Positions 41,156 to 51,308 of a DNA stretch of 64,000 nt are shown piece by piece; positions within the stretch are counted from its first letter, which is position 1, and every line of letters begins with the position of its first letter. Origin of the DNA: Actinocorallia herbida (lineage in GTDB: Bacteria; Actinomycetota; Actinomycetes; Streptosporangiales; Streptosporangiaceae). The position numbers and the translations under genes are program-made. The notes below the pieces were generated by a model, which saw only the letters and a program-made list of their open reading frames with translations, made no database searches and had not been told where the DNA came from. The stretch lies in the NCBI RefSeq assembly GCF_003751225.1, contig NZ_RJKE01000001.1, positions 7,750,001-7,814,000 of the forward strand, given 5' to 3'.

Positions 41156-42559
41156 TCAGCCGAAGGGGAAGGGCGGCCCGGCGGGCGCGGCGGCCTCCAG
41201 CCGGGCGGCGAGGGCGATGAGCGCGGCGTCCCCGCCGGGGCGGCCCGAGAGCATGACGCCGACGGGCAGGCCGTCGCGCGTCCAGTGCAGGGGCAGGGTC
41301 AGCGACGGCTGCCCGGTGATGTTGGCCAGCGCCGCGAACGGGGTGTGCGCGTTCTGCCGGGCGAAGTCCTCCTCGGGCGAACCCGACGTGAAGTGCCCGA
41401 CCGGTGCGGGCGGCTCGGCCAGCGCGGGGGTGAGCACGGCGTCGTAGGGCGCCATCACGGCGAGCGCGCGGTCGGCCTCGGCGGCGAGGGCGGTCCGCAG
41501 TTCCGCGAGCGCCGCGGGCCCGACCCTGCCACCGCGCTCGCGCAGCCAGCGGGTGAGCGGCTGGAGCAGGCGCTCCCGATCCGCCGGGACGCGCTCGGCC
41601 GCGGCGAGCACGGTCCAGGCCGTCTCGAAGAGGCGGGCCAGTGCCGGGGTGCGGACGGGCGGCAGCTCGACGATCTCGTGGCCGAGCCCGGCCAGCAGCC
41701 GCGAGGCGGTCTCATAAGCGGCCAGGCACTCCGGGTGGATCACCGTGCCGGGGTCGGCGGGCAGGGCCGTCCTGGCGATCCGCAGCGGGCCCGGCGGGCG
41801 TTCCGCGGCGTCGAGGAACGGGGTTCCGGCCCGCCCGGACAGCGCGTCGAGCAGCAGCGCGGCGTCCCGCACGTCGCGGGCGATCGGTCCGCTGACCGCG
41901 AGGCCGAACGGGTCGGCGCCGACCGGCACCACGCGCCGGCTCGGCTTGATCCCGACGAGGCCGCAGGCGCTCGCGGGGATGCGGATCGAGCCGCCGCCGT
42001 CGCTGCCGTGCGCCAGCGGCGCGAGCCCCGCCGCGACGGCCGCGGCGGCGCCCCCGCTGGATCCCCCGGCCAGCCGGTCCGGCGCCCAGGGATTGCGGAC
42101 GGTAGGCGGCACGACGCCTTCGGCCAGGTCAGCGGCCTGGGCGAAGTGGGTGAAATCGGTGTAGCAGGTCAGCCCGAACTCAGGACTGCCCGTCTTGCCG
42201 AGCACGACCGCGCCCGCCGCGCGCAGCAGCGCGGCCACCGGCCCGTCGACCGGCGAGCGCGGCTCGCCTCGGGCCAGGCTGCCGTACCCGGTGGGCAGCC
42301 CCGCGGCCACGTGGAGGTCCTTCACCGGCACCGGCAGCCCCAGCAGGACGGGCGGGGCGACGGCCTCCGCGACGATCCGCTCGGCCTTCCGCGCCTGATC
42401 AAGGGCAGTTTCCGGGCAGTGCGTGACGAAAGCCCCGACACGGTGATCCAGTCGGTCGACGCGCTCGAGATAATGCGCCGTGAGCTCCACCGGGGAGATC
42501 TCACCCGAGCGCACGGCGGCCGCCTGCCGCCTGGCCGTCAGGTGATGCATCTCCGCCAC
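41156..42559 (-). CDS. Amidase-signature family hydrolase
   Basis: A 467-residue amidase-signature enzyme. The Ser-cisSer-Lys triad is visible: Lys in VPVKDLHVAAG near residue 79, and the Gly/Ser loop RLAGGSSGGAAAAVAAGLAPLAHGSDGGGSIRIPAS near 165-200. ACGLVGIKPSRRVVP follows. It hydrolyses a carboxylic amide; the substrate is unknown, and neighbours do not suggest GatA (no gatC or gatB). The start is GTG 42559, with ATG 42550 close behind. It is divergent from the NERD gene. Confidence 0.92.
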   Translation of the reverse strand: MAEMHHLTARRQAAAVRSGEISPVELTAHYLERVDRLDHRVGAFVTHCPETALDQARKAERIVAEAVAPPVLLGLPVPVKDLHVAAGLPTGYGSLARGEPRSPVDGPVAALLRAAGAVVLGKTGSPEFGLTCYTDFTHFAQAADLAEGVVPPTVRNPWAPDRLAGGSSGGAAAAVAAGLAPLAHGSDGGGSIRIPASACGLVGIKPSRRVVPVGADPFGLAVSGPIARDVRDAALLLDALSGRAGTPFLDAAERPPGPLRIARTALPADPGTVIHPECLAAYETASRLLAGLGHEIVELPPVRTPALARLFETAWTVLAAAERVPADRERLLQPLTRWLRERGGRVGPAALAELRTALAAEADRALAVMAPYDAVLTPALAEPPAPVGHFTSGSPEEDFARQNAHTPFAALANITGQPSLTLPLHWTRDGLPVGVMLSGRPGGDAALIALAARLEAAAPAGPPFPFG

Positions 42560-42689
42560 GGCCGCACCCTAGCCGAGGGCTGGTGGGGTGAGGACAACCG
42601 AGTTACCTTCCGGTAAGCGTTTCCCTCACCGGGAGGGGGCATGTAAACCGATGACGCGCCTCAAGGCGAGAAGGATAAGGGGTTGAGCT

Positions 42690-43454
42690 ATGGCCATCAT
42701 CGACCGTGGCGAGCCCGGCGGTGCCCGCGGGCAGCCTCCGGAAGAGCGTCCACGCCCCGACCTCCGCGCGCTGGCGAGACATCCCCGTGCCCGGCTGTGG
42801 GCGATCCGCACCGCGGTCGCGCTGGTCGTCGGCGTGCTCTTCGCGATCGTGTTCGACCCCCGTGTCGGCCTCACGCTCGCGGTGGTGGTGATGATCGCCG
42901 ACACCGTGCGCACCGCGCGGGCGGGCGGCGGAGACCGCGGTTACCCGGTCTCCTCAGCCGAGCGGAGGACCGAGCGGCAGCTCCGCGCGCTGGCCAAGGA
43001 CGGCTGGCGGGTGCTGCACGCGAGGGCCGTGCCCCGCGACGGCGAGGGCGTGAGCGACGGCAAGATCGACCATCTGGTGATCGGCCCGACCGGCGTCTAC
43101 GCCATCGACTCCGAGTCGTGGGACAAGCGCCTCCCGGTCCGCAGCCTCTCCCACACCCGCCTCTTCCACGGACCCTTCGAGATGAAGGACCGGCTGGACG
43201 AGGCCCGCTGGGAGGCCAACCAGGCGAGCCGGCTGCTGAGCAAGGCGATGGCCACGGACATCCCCGTCCAGCCATCGGTGGCCATCTACGGCCCATCGGT
43301 CCCCTGGCGGGTGATGTCGGTGCGCAACGTCGACGTCTACGCCGGGAACCAGGCCAGGAAGTACCTCCGCAAGCGGCCCAAGGTCCTCACGCCCGAGGAC
43401 GTCACGCGGATCGGCGAGGCCGCCGAACGGGTCTTCCCTTCGAAGTACGAGTGA
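42690..43454 (+). CDS. NERD-domain membrane protein
   Basis: A 254-residue protein. A Pro/Arg-rich N-terminus precedes two helices (about 34-70). The NERD (nuclease-related) domain, about 90-200, has SSAERRTERQLRALAKDGWRVLHARAVP, then IDHLVIGPTGVYAIDSESW, the core of the predicted nuclease fold with its Asp. The ATG at 42690 follows AAGGGG. Biochemical activity of such actinobacterial proteins is unproven. It resembles the protein at 29826 in layout. A terminator lies just after it. Confidence 0.83.
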   Translation: MAIIDRGEPGGARGQPPEERPRPDLRALARHPRARLWAIRTAVALVVGVLFAIVFDPRVGLTLAVVVMIADTVRTARAGGGDRGYPVSSAERRTERQLRALAKDGWRVLHARAVPRDGEGVSDGKIDHLVIGPTGVYAIDSESWDKRLPVRSLSHTRLFHGPFEMKDRLDEARWEANQASRLLSKAMATDIPVQPSVAIYGPSVPWRVMSVRNVDVYAGNQARKYLRKRPKVLTPEDVTRIGEAAERVFPSKYE

Positions 43455-43460
43455 TCGCAC

Positions 43461-43491
43461 GGCACCCCGCCGGAGCAGCCGGGGTGCCTTT
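43461..43491 (+). terminator. Terminator after the NERD gene
   Basis: GGCACCCCG (43461-43469) pairs with CGGGGTGCC (43480-43488), then TTT. It lies 6 bases after the NERD stop, before the ilvD promoter region. Confidence 0.8.
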
Positions 43492-43579
43492 GCGGGGGTA
43501 GTAGGCTGGACTCACCGAGTCCCTTCGCCGCCCCCTACCCGGGGCCACCCACCTTTTGATCCACGGTTGGGAGAGTCCC

Positions 43580-45439
43580 TTGCCTCCGCTCAGGTCACGC
43601 ACAGTCACCCACGGCCGCAACATGGCGGGCGCGCGCGCCCTCCTGCGCGCCACCGGCGTCGCCCGCGAGGACTTCGGCAAGCCGATCATCGCCATCGCCA
43701 ACAGCTTCACGCAGTTCGTGCCGGGTCACGTGCACCTGCGCGAGGTGGCCCAGGTCGTCGCCGAGGCCGTGCGCGAGGCGGGCGGCATTCCGCGCGAGTT
43801 CAACACCATCGCCGTCGATGACGGCATCGCCATGGGCCACGACGGCATGCTCTACTCGCTGCCGTCCCGCGAGCTGATCGCCGACGCCGTGGAGTACATG
43901 GTCGAGGCGCACCGGGCCGACGCGATCATCGCGCTGTCGAACTGCGACAAGATCACCCCCGGGATGCTGCTGGCCGCCCTGCGCCTGAACATCCCCACGG
44001 TCTTCGTGTCCGGCGGTCCGATGGAGGCCGGCAAGGTCACCGTCGTCGACGGCGCCGCCAAGACCGTCCGCAAGCTCGACCTCATCGACCCGATGATCGC
44101 CGCGGCGGACGAGTCGGTGTCCCAGGAGGCCCTGGACGAGATGGAGGAGAACGCCTGTCCGACCTGTGGGTCGTGCTCGGGCATGTTCACCGCCAACTCC
44201 ATGAACTGCCTCACCGAGGCGATCGGCCTGTCCCTGCCGGGCAACGGCACCACGCTGGCCACGCACGCCGCGCGCAAGGAGCTGTTCGAGCGCGCCGGCC
44301 GGACCATCGTGGACGTCTGCCGCCGGTACTACGAGGACGGCGACGAGTCGGTCCTGCCGCGCGCCATCGCCTCGCGCGACGCCTTCGAGAACGCCATGAC
44401 GCTGGACGTCGCCATGGGCGGGTCGACCAACACGATCCTGCACCTGCTGGCGGCCGCGCACGAGGCCCAGGTCGACTTCGGCCTCAAGGAGATCGACGAG
44501 CTGTCCCGGCGCGTCCCGTGCGTCTGCAAGGTCGCCCCGGCGACGAACAAGTACCACATCGAGGACGTGCACCGGGCGGGCGGCATCCCCCGTCTGCTGG
44601 GCGAGCTGAACCGGGCCGGGCTGCTGCACCCCGACGTCCCGACGGTCCACGGGTCCACGCTGGGCGAGTTCCTCGACGCCTGGGACATCAAGTCCCCGAA
44701 CGCGCTGCCCGAGGCCGTCGAGCTGTTCCACGCCGCCCCCGGCGGGGTCCGCACCATCGAGGCCTACAGCCAGAACACCCGCTGGGACTCCCTCGACCTC
44801 GACGACGAGCAGGGCTGCATCCGCGCGGTTGAGCACGCCTACACCCAGGACGGCGGCCTGGCCGTCCTGTACGGCAACATCGCCCCGGACGGCGCGATCG
44901 TGAAGACCGCGGGCGTCGAAGAGGAGCTGTGGACCTTCGAGGGCCCGGCCGTCGTCTTCGAGTCGCAGGACGACGCGGTCGAGGGCATCCTCGGCAAGAA
45001 GGTCAAGGAGGGCGACGTCGTCGTCATCCGCTACGAGGGCCCGCGCGGCGGTCCCGGCATGCAGGAGATGCTCTACCCGACGTCCTTCCTCAAGGGCCGG
45101 GGCCTGGGCAAGGCCTGCGCGCTGATCACCGACGGCCGCTTCTCCGGCGGCACCAGCGGCCTGTCGATCGGCCACGCCTCCCCGGAGGCCGCGGCCGGCG
45201 GCATGATCGCGCTGGTCCAGGACGGCGACCGGATCGTCATCGACATCCCGCGCCGCACCCTGGAGCTCGACGTCTCCTACGAGGAGCTGGCCGAGCGCCG
45301 CGAGAAGCTGCTGCACGACCTCGGCGGCTACCGCCCCGTGAACCGTGAGCGCAAGGTCAGCGTCGCCCTTCAGGCCTATGCCGCCATGGCGACCTCGGCC
45401 TCCACCGGCGCCGCCCGCGACATCTCGCAGCTGCGCTGA
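43580..45439 (+). CDS. ilvD: Dihydroxy-acid dehydratase
   Basis: A 619-residue iron-sulfur enzyme converting 2,3-dihydroxy-isovalerate and its homologue to the 2-keto acids in valine/isoleucine synthesis. Marks are [32 protein letters not shown], the cluster Cys motif [19 protein letters not shown] near 193, and [19 protein letters not shown], then [18 protein letters not shown] 43580 is chosen because GGGAGAG lies 5 bases upstream and the product begins MPPLRSRTV; the TTG at 43556 would add eight residues. It is monocistronic, away from other ilv genes. Confidence 0.96.
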   Translation: MPPLRSRTVTHGRNMAGARALLRATGVAREDFGKPIIAIANSFTQFVPGHVHLREVAQVVAEAVREAGGIPREFNTIAVDDGIAMGHDGMLYSLPSRELIADAVEYMVEAHRADAIIALSNCDKITPGMLLAALRLNIPTVFVSGGPMEAGKVTVVDGAAKTVRKLDLIDPMIAAADESVSQEALDEMEENACPTCGSCSGMFTANSMNCLTEAIGLSLPGNGTTLATHAARKELFERAGRTIVDVCRRYYEDGDESVLPRAIASRDAFENAMTLDVAMGGSTNTILHLLAAAHEAQVDFGLKEIDELSRRVPCVCKVAPATNKYHIEDVHRAGGIPRLLGELNRAGLLHPDVPTVHGSTLGEFLDAWDIKSPNALPEAVELFHAAPGGVRTIEAYSQNTRWDSLDLDDEQGCIRAVEHAYTQDGGLAVLYGNIAPDGAIVKTAGVEEELWTFEGPAVVFESQDDAVEGILGKKVKEGDVVVIRYEGPRGGPGMQEMLYPTSFLKGRGLGKACALITDGRFSGGTSGLSIGHASPEAAAGGMIALVQDGDRIVIDIPRRTLELDVSYEELAERREKLLHDLGGYRPVNRERKVSVALQAYAAMATSASTGAARDISQLR

Positions 45440-45488
45440 GCTTCTCGCCGCGGCTCCTTCACCGCCGCGGTGTTCGGGCGCTTTCGAG

Positions 45489-45549
45489 CCCCGGCGTCTG
45501 CCCCTTCGGCCTTGGCGGCCTATGGGGCAGACGCCGGGGCGCCCGAACA
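45489..45549. terminator. Long hairpin between ilvD and the zinc-ribbon gene
   Basis: CCCCGGCGTCTGCCCC (45489-45504) and its exact complement (45534-45549) form a 16-bp stem with a 29-nt loop. It lies 49 bases after ilvD and 65 bases past the FmdB stop, so it could serve both. Confidence 0.75.
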
Positions 45550-45614
45550 GGGGTCCACGTGATGCGTGTTCTTCCAGGTACATCGGGGTGGGTCGCTCCC
45601 CACCCGGACCCGGG

Positions 45615-45833
45615 TCAGCCGCAGCAGCCGCCTCCGCAGCAACCTCCGCCGCCACCGCCCGCGGGGCGCTGGACGGGGGCCGCGGCGCCGCCGGTCATCG
45701 CGACGGTCGACAGCAGCTTGACGGTGTCGTCGTGGCCCTGGGGGCAGGAGGCCGGGTCGGCCGACTGCGCCATCGGCCGGGACAGCTCGAACGTGTCGCC
45801 GCAGGAGCGGCACCGGAAGTCATAACGGGGCAT
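45615..45833 (-). CDS. FmdB-family zinc-ribbon protein with Gly/Cys tail
   Basis: A 72-residue protein: MPRYDFRCRSCGDTFELSRPM, the zinc ribbon of the FmdB/CxxC_CxxC_SSSS family. CPQGHDD supplies the second half, with His replacing one of the usual Cys. After residue 50 the sequence becomes a run of Gly followed by CCGGGCCG, ending with four Cys in pairs. This tail may bind metal. The ATG start is at 45833. The HNH gene lies 41 bases upstream on the same strand. Function is unknown; the family is named from a formamidase-regulation gene. Confidence 0.85.
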   Translation of the reverse strand: MPRYDFRCRSCGDTFELSRPMAQSADPASCPQGHDDTVKLLSTVAMTGGAAAPVQRPAGGGGGGCCGGGCCG

Positions 45834-45874
45834 GCCCCGAGTGTAGGCGGGACCCCGGCGAGCCGGGGTCCCGC

Positions 45875-46387
45875 TCATGCAGCGGGTTCGGTGACGTAGG
45901 CGGCCCACTGGGGGTCGCCGTCGGTGCCGATGAGGCCGATCAGGCGCCAGTGGGCGCCGCGGGGGACGGACGGGGGGATGTCGAGCGACCAGCCGAGCTC
46001 CTCGAGGAGGCGGTCGGCCTTGCGGTGGTTGCACGGCGTGCAGGAGGCCACGCAGTTCTCCCAGGCGTGCTTGCCGCCGCGGCTGCGCGGGTGGACGTGG
46101 TCGATGGTCTCGGCCTTGCGGCCGCAGTAGACGCACCGGTAGTTGTCGCGCCGCATCAGCGCCGCCCGGGTCAGGGGGATCCTGGTCCGGAAGGGGATCC
46201 GGACGTACCGGCGCAGCCGGATCACCGACGGCACCTGGACGGAGGTGTTGGCCGACCGTACGAGGGAGCCCGAAGAGTCGTGATGGACGACTTCGGCCTT
46301 CTCCCTGAGCACCAGGCACACTGCCCGCCGCAGCGGGAGCGTGGTGAGCGGTTCGTACGTGGCGTTCAGGAGAAGGACCTGTCGCAT
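45875..46387 (-). CDS. HNH endonuclease-domain protein
   Basis: A 170-residue protein. It starts MRQVLLLNATYEPLTTLPLRRAV, an N-terminus shared by a widespread actinobacterial HNH family, and carries the zinc-bound HNH motif CVYCGRKAETIDHVHPRSRGG, WENCVASCTPCNHRKAD (about 85-125). These genomic HNH proteins are not linked to any mobile element here. The family is conserved in the M. tuberculosis region of the same order (Rv2469c, from memory). Its role in the cell is not established. The ATG start is at 46387. Confidence 0.9.
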   Translation of the reverse strand: MRQVLLLNATYEPLTTLPLRRAVCLVLREKAEVVHHDSSGSLVRSANTSVQVPSVIRLRRYVRIPFRTRIPLTRAALMRRDNYRCVYCGRKAETIDHVHPRSRGGKHAWENCVASCTPCNHRKADRLLEELGWSLDIPPSVPRGAHWRLIGLIGTDGDPQWAAYVTEPAA

Positions 46388-46657
46388 CAGCCGACCCCCG
46401 CCTCTCGGCTGAGGCCATGCCTACTACCCGATCTGCCTGGTATGCCCGGCTTTTCCGGCACGCCTGACATGGCGTGCCGTGGCCGGGCCCCTGGCTCGGC
46501 CGAATCTGTCGCACCCGCCACGAGGACCTCCTCTGTGGGCGATGAGTCAACCCCAAGTTGTCAACAGTGTGACCAATGGGATGCGGTTCGCGCTACCCCT
46601 TTATGCCCCGATCCGGGCAACAGCAGTCCTGGTCTGCTTGGTCGTAGGCTGATCGTC

Positions 46658-48730
46658 ATGGACTATCCGGTGGCACAGCGGCAGGACATCGTCGAGGAGA
46701 TCCACGGGCAGCGGGTCGCCGACCCCTACCGGTGGCTGGAGGACCCGAACGGCACCGAGACCAAGGACTGGCTCGCCGCCCAGGACGAGCTGTTCCACGC
46801 CGAGGTCGACGACCTGCCCGGCCGGGACCGGCTGCGCGCCCGCATCACCGAGCTGCTCGGCGCGGGCAACGTCTCCTCCCCCGTCTGGCGGGGCGAGCGC
46901 CGCTTCTTCATGCGCCGCACTCCCGAGCAGGAGCTGGCGGTGCTCTACACCGTCGACCCCGACGGGACCGAGCGGGCCCTGATCGACCCGATCGCGCTCG
47001 ACGCGACCGGCAAGACCACCCTCGACTCCTGGCAGCCCGATAAGGAAGGCAGACTGCTCGCCTACCAGCTCTCGATCGGCGGCGACGAGGAGTCCCAGCT
47101 CTCGATCATGGACGTGGCCACCGGCGCGACCATCGAGGGACCGATCGACAGGTGCCGGTACTCGGCGGTCGCGTGGCTGCCCGGAGGCGAGGCCTTCTAC
47201 TACGTCCGCCGCCTTCCCAAGGACCAGGTCCCCGAAGGCGAGGACCAGTACCACCGCCGCGTCTACCTGCACCGGCTCGGCACCGACCCCGAGACCGAGG
47301 ACGTCCTGATCTTCGGCGAGGGCCGGGAGAAGACCGAGTACTACGGCGTCGGGGTGAGCCGCGACGGGCACTACCTGACCGTCAGCGCCTCCCTCGGGAC
47401 CGCCCCGCGCAACGACCTCTGGTACGCCGACCTCACTTCCGGCGAACCGGACGCCCCCGCGCTCGAGCCGATCCAGATCGGGGTCGACGCGCAGACGGGC
47501 GTCCGGTTCGGCAGGGACGGCCGCGCCTACGTGTTCACCGACCTGGACGCCCCGCGCGGCCGCCTCGCGATCGCGGACCCGGCCGACCTGGCCGCCGAAT
47601 CCTGGCGGGACCTGCTGCCCGAGGACCCCGAGGCGGTGCTCAGCGACTTCGCCATCCTCGACGAGCTGGACCGGCCGATCCTGCTCGCGGGCTGGACCAG
47701 GCACGCGATCAGCGAGATCACCGTGCACGACCTGGAGACCGGCGAGCGGATCGGCGAGGTCCCGCTGCCCGGCCTCGGCTCCATCGGCGGGATCGTCGAG
47801 CGGCCGGAGGGCGGCCACGAGGCGTGGTTCGGCTACACCGACAACGTCACCCCCGGCGGCATCCAGCACTATGACGCCCGCACCGGCGCGACGACCCTGT
47901 GGGCGGCCCCTCCCGGATCCGTCGAGGTCCCCGAGGTCGAGGCCAGGCAGATCGCCTACACCTCGGCCGACGGCACGACGGTCCGGATGCTCGTCCTCGG
48001 CAGCCTCGAAGGCGGCCCGAAGCCGACCATCCTGTACGGGTACGGAGGCTTCAACGTCTCCCTGACCCCCGCCTACTCGGCGGGCATCCTCGCCTGGGTC
48101 GAGGCCGGCGGCGTCTACGCCATCGCCAACCTGCGCGGCGGCTCGGAGGAGGGCGAGGAGTGGCACCGGGCGGGCATGCTCGGGCACAAGCAGAACGTCT
48201 TCGACGACTTCCACGCCGCGGCCGAGCGGCTGATCGCCGACGGCTGGACCACCGCCGACCGGCTGGCGATCTCCGGCGGGTCCAACGGCGGCCTGCTCGT
48301 CGGCGCGGCGCTGACCCAGCGGCCCGACCTCTACAAGGCGGTCGTCTGCTCGGCCCCGCTGCTCGACATGATCAGGTACGAGAGGTTCGGCCTCGGGCAG
48401 ACCTGGAACGTCGAGTACGGGACCGTCGAGGACGCCGAGGAGTTCGGCTGGCTGCTGGGCTACTCGCCCTACCACCACGTCGAGGCCGGGGTGTCCTACC
48501 CGGCGACACTGTTCACCGTCTTCGAGAGCGACACCCGGGTCGACCCGCTGCACGCCCGCAAGATGGCCGCGGCGCTCCAGCACGCGGTGGGCACCGCGGC
48601 GAAGGGCGGGCCGATCCTCCTGCGCAACGAGGCCGAGGTCGGGCACGGCGCGCGGTCGGTCTCCCGGACCGTCGACCTTTCGGTGGACACCATGTCGTTC
48701 ATGGCCCACCAGACGGGCCTGACGCTGTAG
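46658..48730 (+). CDS. Prolyl oligopeptidase-family serine peptidase (S9A, oligopeptidase B-like)
   Basis: A 690-residue cytoplasmic peptidase. The N-terminal part (about 70-400) is the seven-bladed propeller. The C-terminal alpha/beta-hydrolase (about 425-690) has the nucleophile in [15 protein letters not shown], Asp in [13 protein letters not shown] and His in EVGHGARS. Earlier motifs [11 protein letters not shown] and [15 protein letters not shown] are typical of S9A. It cleaves small peptides after Pro or basic residues; specificity is open. ATG 46658 starts at the family's usual N-terminus ([17 protein letters not shown]); the much longer open frame upstream is antisense to the HNH gene. 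Confidence 0.93.
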   Translation: MDYPVAQRQDIVEEIHGQRVADPYRWLEDPNGTETKDWLAAQDELFHAEVDDLPGRDRLRARITELLGAGNVSSPVWRGERRFFMRRTPEQELAVLYTVDPDGTERALIDPIALDATGKTTLDSWQPDKEGRLLAYQLSIGGDEESQLSIMDVATGATIEGPIDRCRYSAVAWLPGGEAFYYVRRLPKDQVPEGEDQYHRRVYLHRLGTDPETEDVLIFGEGREKTEYYGVGVSRDGHYLTVSASLGTAPRNDLWYADLTSGEPDAPALEPIQIGVDAQTGVRFGRDGRAYVFTDLDAPRGRLAIADPADLAAESWRDLLPEDPEAVLSDFAILDELDRPILLAGWTRHAISEITVHDLETGERIGEVPLPGLGSIGGIVERPEGGHEAWFGYTDNVTPGGIQHYDARTGATTLWAAPPGSVEVPEVEARQIAYTSADGTTVRMLVLGSLEGGPKPTILYGYGGFNVSLTPAYSAGILAWVEAGGVYAIANLRGGSEEGEEWHRAGMLGHKQNVFDDFHAAAERLIADGWTTADRLAISGGSNGGLLVGAALTQRPDLYKAVVCSAPLLDMIRYERFGLGQTWNVEYGTVEDAEEFGWLLGYSPYHHVEAGVSYPATLFTVFESDTRVDPLHARKMAAALQHAVGTAAKGGPILLRNEAEVGHGARSVSRTVDLSVDTMSFMAHQTGLTL

Positions 48731-48748
48731 CCGGCTCCGCCGGAGGGC

Positions 48749-48785
48749 CCGTCCGGGCGGGGAACTCGCCTCCCCGCCCGGACGG
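48749..48785. terminator. Terminator between S9 peptidase and GNAT genes
   Basis: CCGTCCGGGCGGGGA (48749-48763) is followed by a 7-nt loop and its exact complement (48771-48785). It lies 18 bases after the peptidase stop and 7 bases past the convergent GNAT stop, so it probably serves both. Confidence 0.85.
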
Positions 48786-48791
48786 CCCGCC

Positions 48792-49286
48792 TCAGCTGAG
48801 CTTCTTCTCGCCGTAGATGTTGACGATGCCGTTGATCATCTCGCGGCGCAGCTCCACCCAGCCGAACGTGCGGTACAGCTCCAGCGCCGGGCCCTGGAGC
48901 TCGGTGGTGTCGCCGATGAGGCGCGTGTAGCCGAGCTCCAGCGCACGGTGCTCCAGGGCCTGGAGCATCGCCGCCCCGTAGCCGAGGCGGTGCAGGTCGT
49001 GCCTGACCCGCAGCCGGACCATCTCGCCGGTGCACGGGTCGACCCTGCGCAGGCCGCCCATGGCGACGGGATCACCGTCCGGATCCACCCCGACGAGGAA
49101 GTCGCCGCCCCGGCCGTCGGCCAGGTAGATCCCTTCCAGGTCGTGCAGATCGTTCTCGTAGTAGACGCCGTCTCCCGGGCGCAGCCCTATGCGGGCCAGG
49201 CCCTCCCGGTGCAACGACAGCACCACCGGGTTGTCGACCGCCAGATAGCGGCGGATCGTCAGGTCGCCGAACGTCCACTCGGGCAT
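48792..49286 (-). CDS. GNAT-family N-acetyltransferase
   Basis: A 164-residue acetyltransferase: VAMGGLRRVDPCTGEMVRLRVRHDLHRLGYGAAMLQALEHRA, containing the acetyl-CoA pyrophosphate loop R-x-x-G-x-G/A near 90-100, and LELYRTFGWVELRREM. The acceptor is unknown. ATG 49286 (MPEWTFGDLTIRRY) is chosen over the GTG at 49337, because the extra residues do not fit the fold; neither has a clear binding site. It lies just after the TPR regulator gene on the same strand. Confidence 0.85.
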   Translation of the reverse strand: MPEWTFGDLTIRRYLAVDNPVVLSLHREGLARIGLRPGDGVYYENDLHDLEGIYLADGRGGDFLVGVDPDGDPVAMGGLRRVDPCTGEMVRLRVRHDLHRLGYGAAMLQALEHRALELGYTRLIGDTTELQGPALELYRTFGWVELRREMINGIVNIYGEKKLS

Positions 49287-49344
49287 GATGGCTGGGCGCC
49301 GGACGAGTGTCCTGGCGCCGCTCCCGATGGCCACCACAGCCGGG

Positions 49345-50964
49345 TCAGACCTGATCCGAGGGAGGTGATTTCTCCCCCGGGTTCATCGGGCTCTGCACGG
49401 ACGGCACCGAGGCCAGCGTCTCGCGCAGATCGCGGAGCAGCGGGTAGTCCCCGAACTGCTGGTGGGCCGCCGTGGCGAGCTGGCGGGCCCGGTGCATGAG
49501 GATGTCGGACCTGTGCTCGGGGTCCAGCTCCATGATCGCTTCCTTGGCCCTTACCGCCGCGGCGTCGGCGTCGCCCGCGTGGATCGCGCAGTGCGCGCGG
49601 TCCAGCTTGACGAGGGTCCGGTCGATGATCTCGGTCGGCGAATAGAGCGTGAGGGCGTTGCGCAACGTCTCCTCGCCCTTGGCGTGGTCGCCGAGGTTGG
49701 TGAAGGTGTCTCCCTCGTAGAACGACATCTGGCGGTCGGTGAAGCCGAACACCAGGTCGCTCGTCTGGGCCTTGCTGAGCTGGTCGAAGACCGCCCTGCC
49801 GCGCACGAGCGCGCGCCGGGCCGTCGGGGCGGCGTCCGAGCGGCCGCGCAGCGCGAGCTGCCCGAGCGCCCTTGCCTCGACGGCCGGGGCCATCGCCGCC
49901 GCGACGTTGGGGCTGCGCCCTGCCAGGTCCTGGGCCTTGCGGGCCAGGTGCAGGGCCTCCCTGGGGTCGCCGTAGTACAGCGGCAGCAGGGACTCCCGGA
50001 CCGTCACCCAGGCCCGCAGGCCCCGGTCGCCGGTCTCGTCGGCGGCGGTGCGGGCGGTCCGGAAGAACGAGCGGGCGAGGCGGTGGTCACCGAGATTGAT
50101 CATGATGAGCCCCGAGATCCCGGAGAGCTGGGCCGCGATCCGGCACAGCCGTTCCTGGAGCTCGATCGGCTGGCGCTGGTCGCACAGCCTGCGGACCTCG
50201 CTGAAGTCCAAGAGCACATCGCACAGCATCCGCAGCGAGGGCGTCGACTGGTACGACTGGCCGTACCCGAGGATCGTCTCTTCCCATTGGTCGAGCATGG
50301 TCGGCGACACCGTGGCGTTCACGAGGGTGTCGTCCATCTTCCTGCGGAGCTGGTCCACCGCCCCGAGGAACTGGCCGTCCAGGGCCACGCCTGTCCCGGC
50401 CAGCAGCTGCAGTAGCGTCCGGCGGAGCACGACGTCCTCCTCTCCTAGGTCCAACGACCCCGGTCCCTCGATACCGGGCAGACCCTGACCCAGCTGCTGG
50501 CGGACCAACCAGGCCCGGTCGATGACCGAGCCGATCAGCGCCTCCGCGTCGTCCCGGGCGGCAGCTGCCTGAGTGCCGCCGGGTCTGTGGTCATGGGTCC
50601 GCCCGCACACGCAGGGGCCCGGGTAACCGAGATCGCCGGGTTCGACGCGGTAGACCAGGCAGATGTAGTGCAGATACTCCGGTCCTGGTCTCTTGTAACC
50701 GCTCTCGTACGCGGAGAGCAGGGTCTCGCCGATCTTCGGCGGAGGCTTGCCGTCCAGCTCGTACAGAGCCCGCATCTGAGCCACCACGTCTGACAGCGCC
50801 ACCCCACCGGCCAACCGATGGGCCTTGATCCGGCTCGTGCTGAAAAGAGGGCCGCACTGCTCGGCGATCTCCGCCGCTATCTGTGCGACGGCGAGGCCGC
50901 GCGCCAGGCCCTGCGCGCGAATCCAGCGTGCCCGGTCGGCTTCCTTACGGGGGGGTTCCGCCAT
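49345..50964 (-). CDS. XRE-like transcriptional regulator with TPR-type C-terminal domain
   Basis: A 539-residue regulator. The N-terminal helix-turn-helix region (about 8-90) includes IGETLLSAYESGYKRPGPEYL, typical of actinobacterial XRE proteins whose recognition helix ends with a Tyr-Glu-Ser-Gly loop. A short CVCGRTHDH motif follows near 118. The remainder is helical TPR-like repeats (LARSFFRTARTAADETGDRGLRAWV). Such proteins often sense peptides. ATG 50964 is chosen because GAGGAGG lies about 9 bases upstream. A small ORF divergent from it at 51309 may be a partner, as seen around related regulators. Confidence 0.85.
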   Translation of the reverse strand: MAEPPRKEADRARWIRAQGLARGLAVAQIAAEIAEQCGPLFSTSRIKAHRLAGGVALSDVVAQMRALYELDGKPPPKIGETLLSAYESGYKRPGPEYLHYICLVYRVEPGDLGYPGPCVCGRTHDHRPGGTQAAAARDDAEALIGSVIDRAWLVRQQLGQGLPGIEGPGSLDLGEEDVVLRRTLLQLLAGTGVALDGQFLGAVDQLRRKMDDTLVNATVSPTMLDQWEETILGYGQSYQSTPSLRMLCDVLLDFSEVRRLCDQRQPIELQERLCRIAAQLSGISGLIMINLGDHRLARSFFRTARTAADETGDRGLRAWVTVRESLLPLYYGDPREALHLARKAQDLAGRSPNVAAAMAPAVEARALGQLALRGRSDAAPTARRALVRGRAVFDQLSKAQTSDLVFGFTDRQMSFYEGDTFTNLGDHAKGEETLRNALTLYSPTEIIDRTLVKLDRAHCAIHAGDADAAAVRAKEAIMELDPEHRSDILMHRARQLATAAHQQFGDYPLLRDLRETLASVPSVQSPMNPGEKSPPSDQV

Positions 50965-51308
50965 CCGTGCCGGCCTCCTCACCTCTGCCGGTTGTGTGCT
51001 TCGTCACTACTGTGCACGCCCCCGAGCGCTGGCGACCGGCTTTCTCGGTCAGTTTCGTAATTGATATCCATACGCAGCGTAAGGCGGACACCTTGAACGG
51101 CCAACCCACCTCGGGAGATTGCACCGAGCTACGGGAGTAACACCGATTCCAGAAAGAACGAATCCTCATGCGGAGTAGAAAGATCCTCCTACGAGGGAGG
51201 GGCAAACCCAGTCGAACCCGTGAGTAGACCACCTTGACCCGACCCCGCCATGTTGCAATTCTCGCTGCAAGGTCAAGGAACGGACTCAAGCCAAGGGGGT
51301 GTGCGCGG

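Noticed and set aside
41156-42559. GatA subunit of Glu-tRNA amidotransferase
   Set aside because: It has the amidase signature but no gatB or gatC neighbours, and the N-terminus is like stand-alone amidases.
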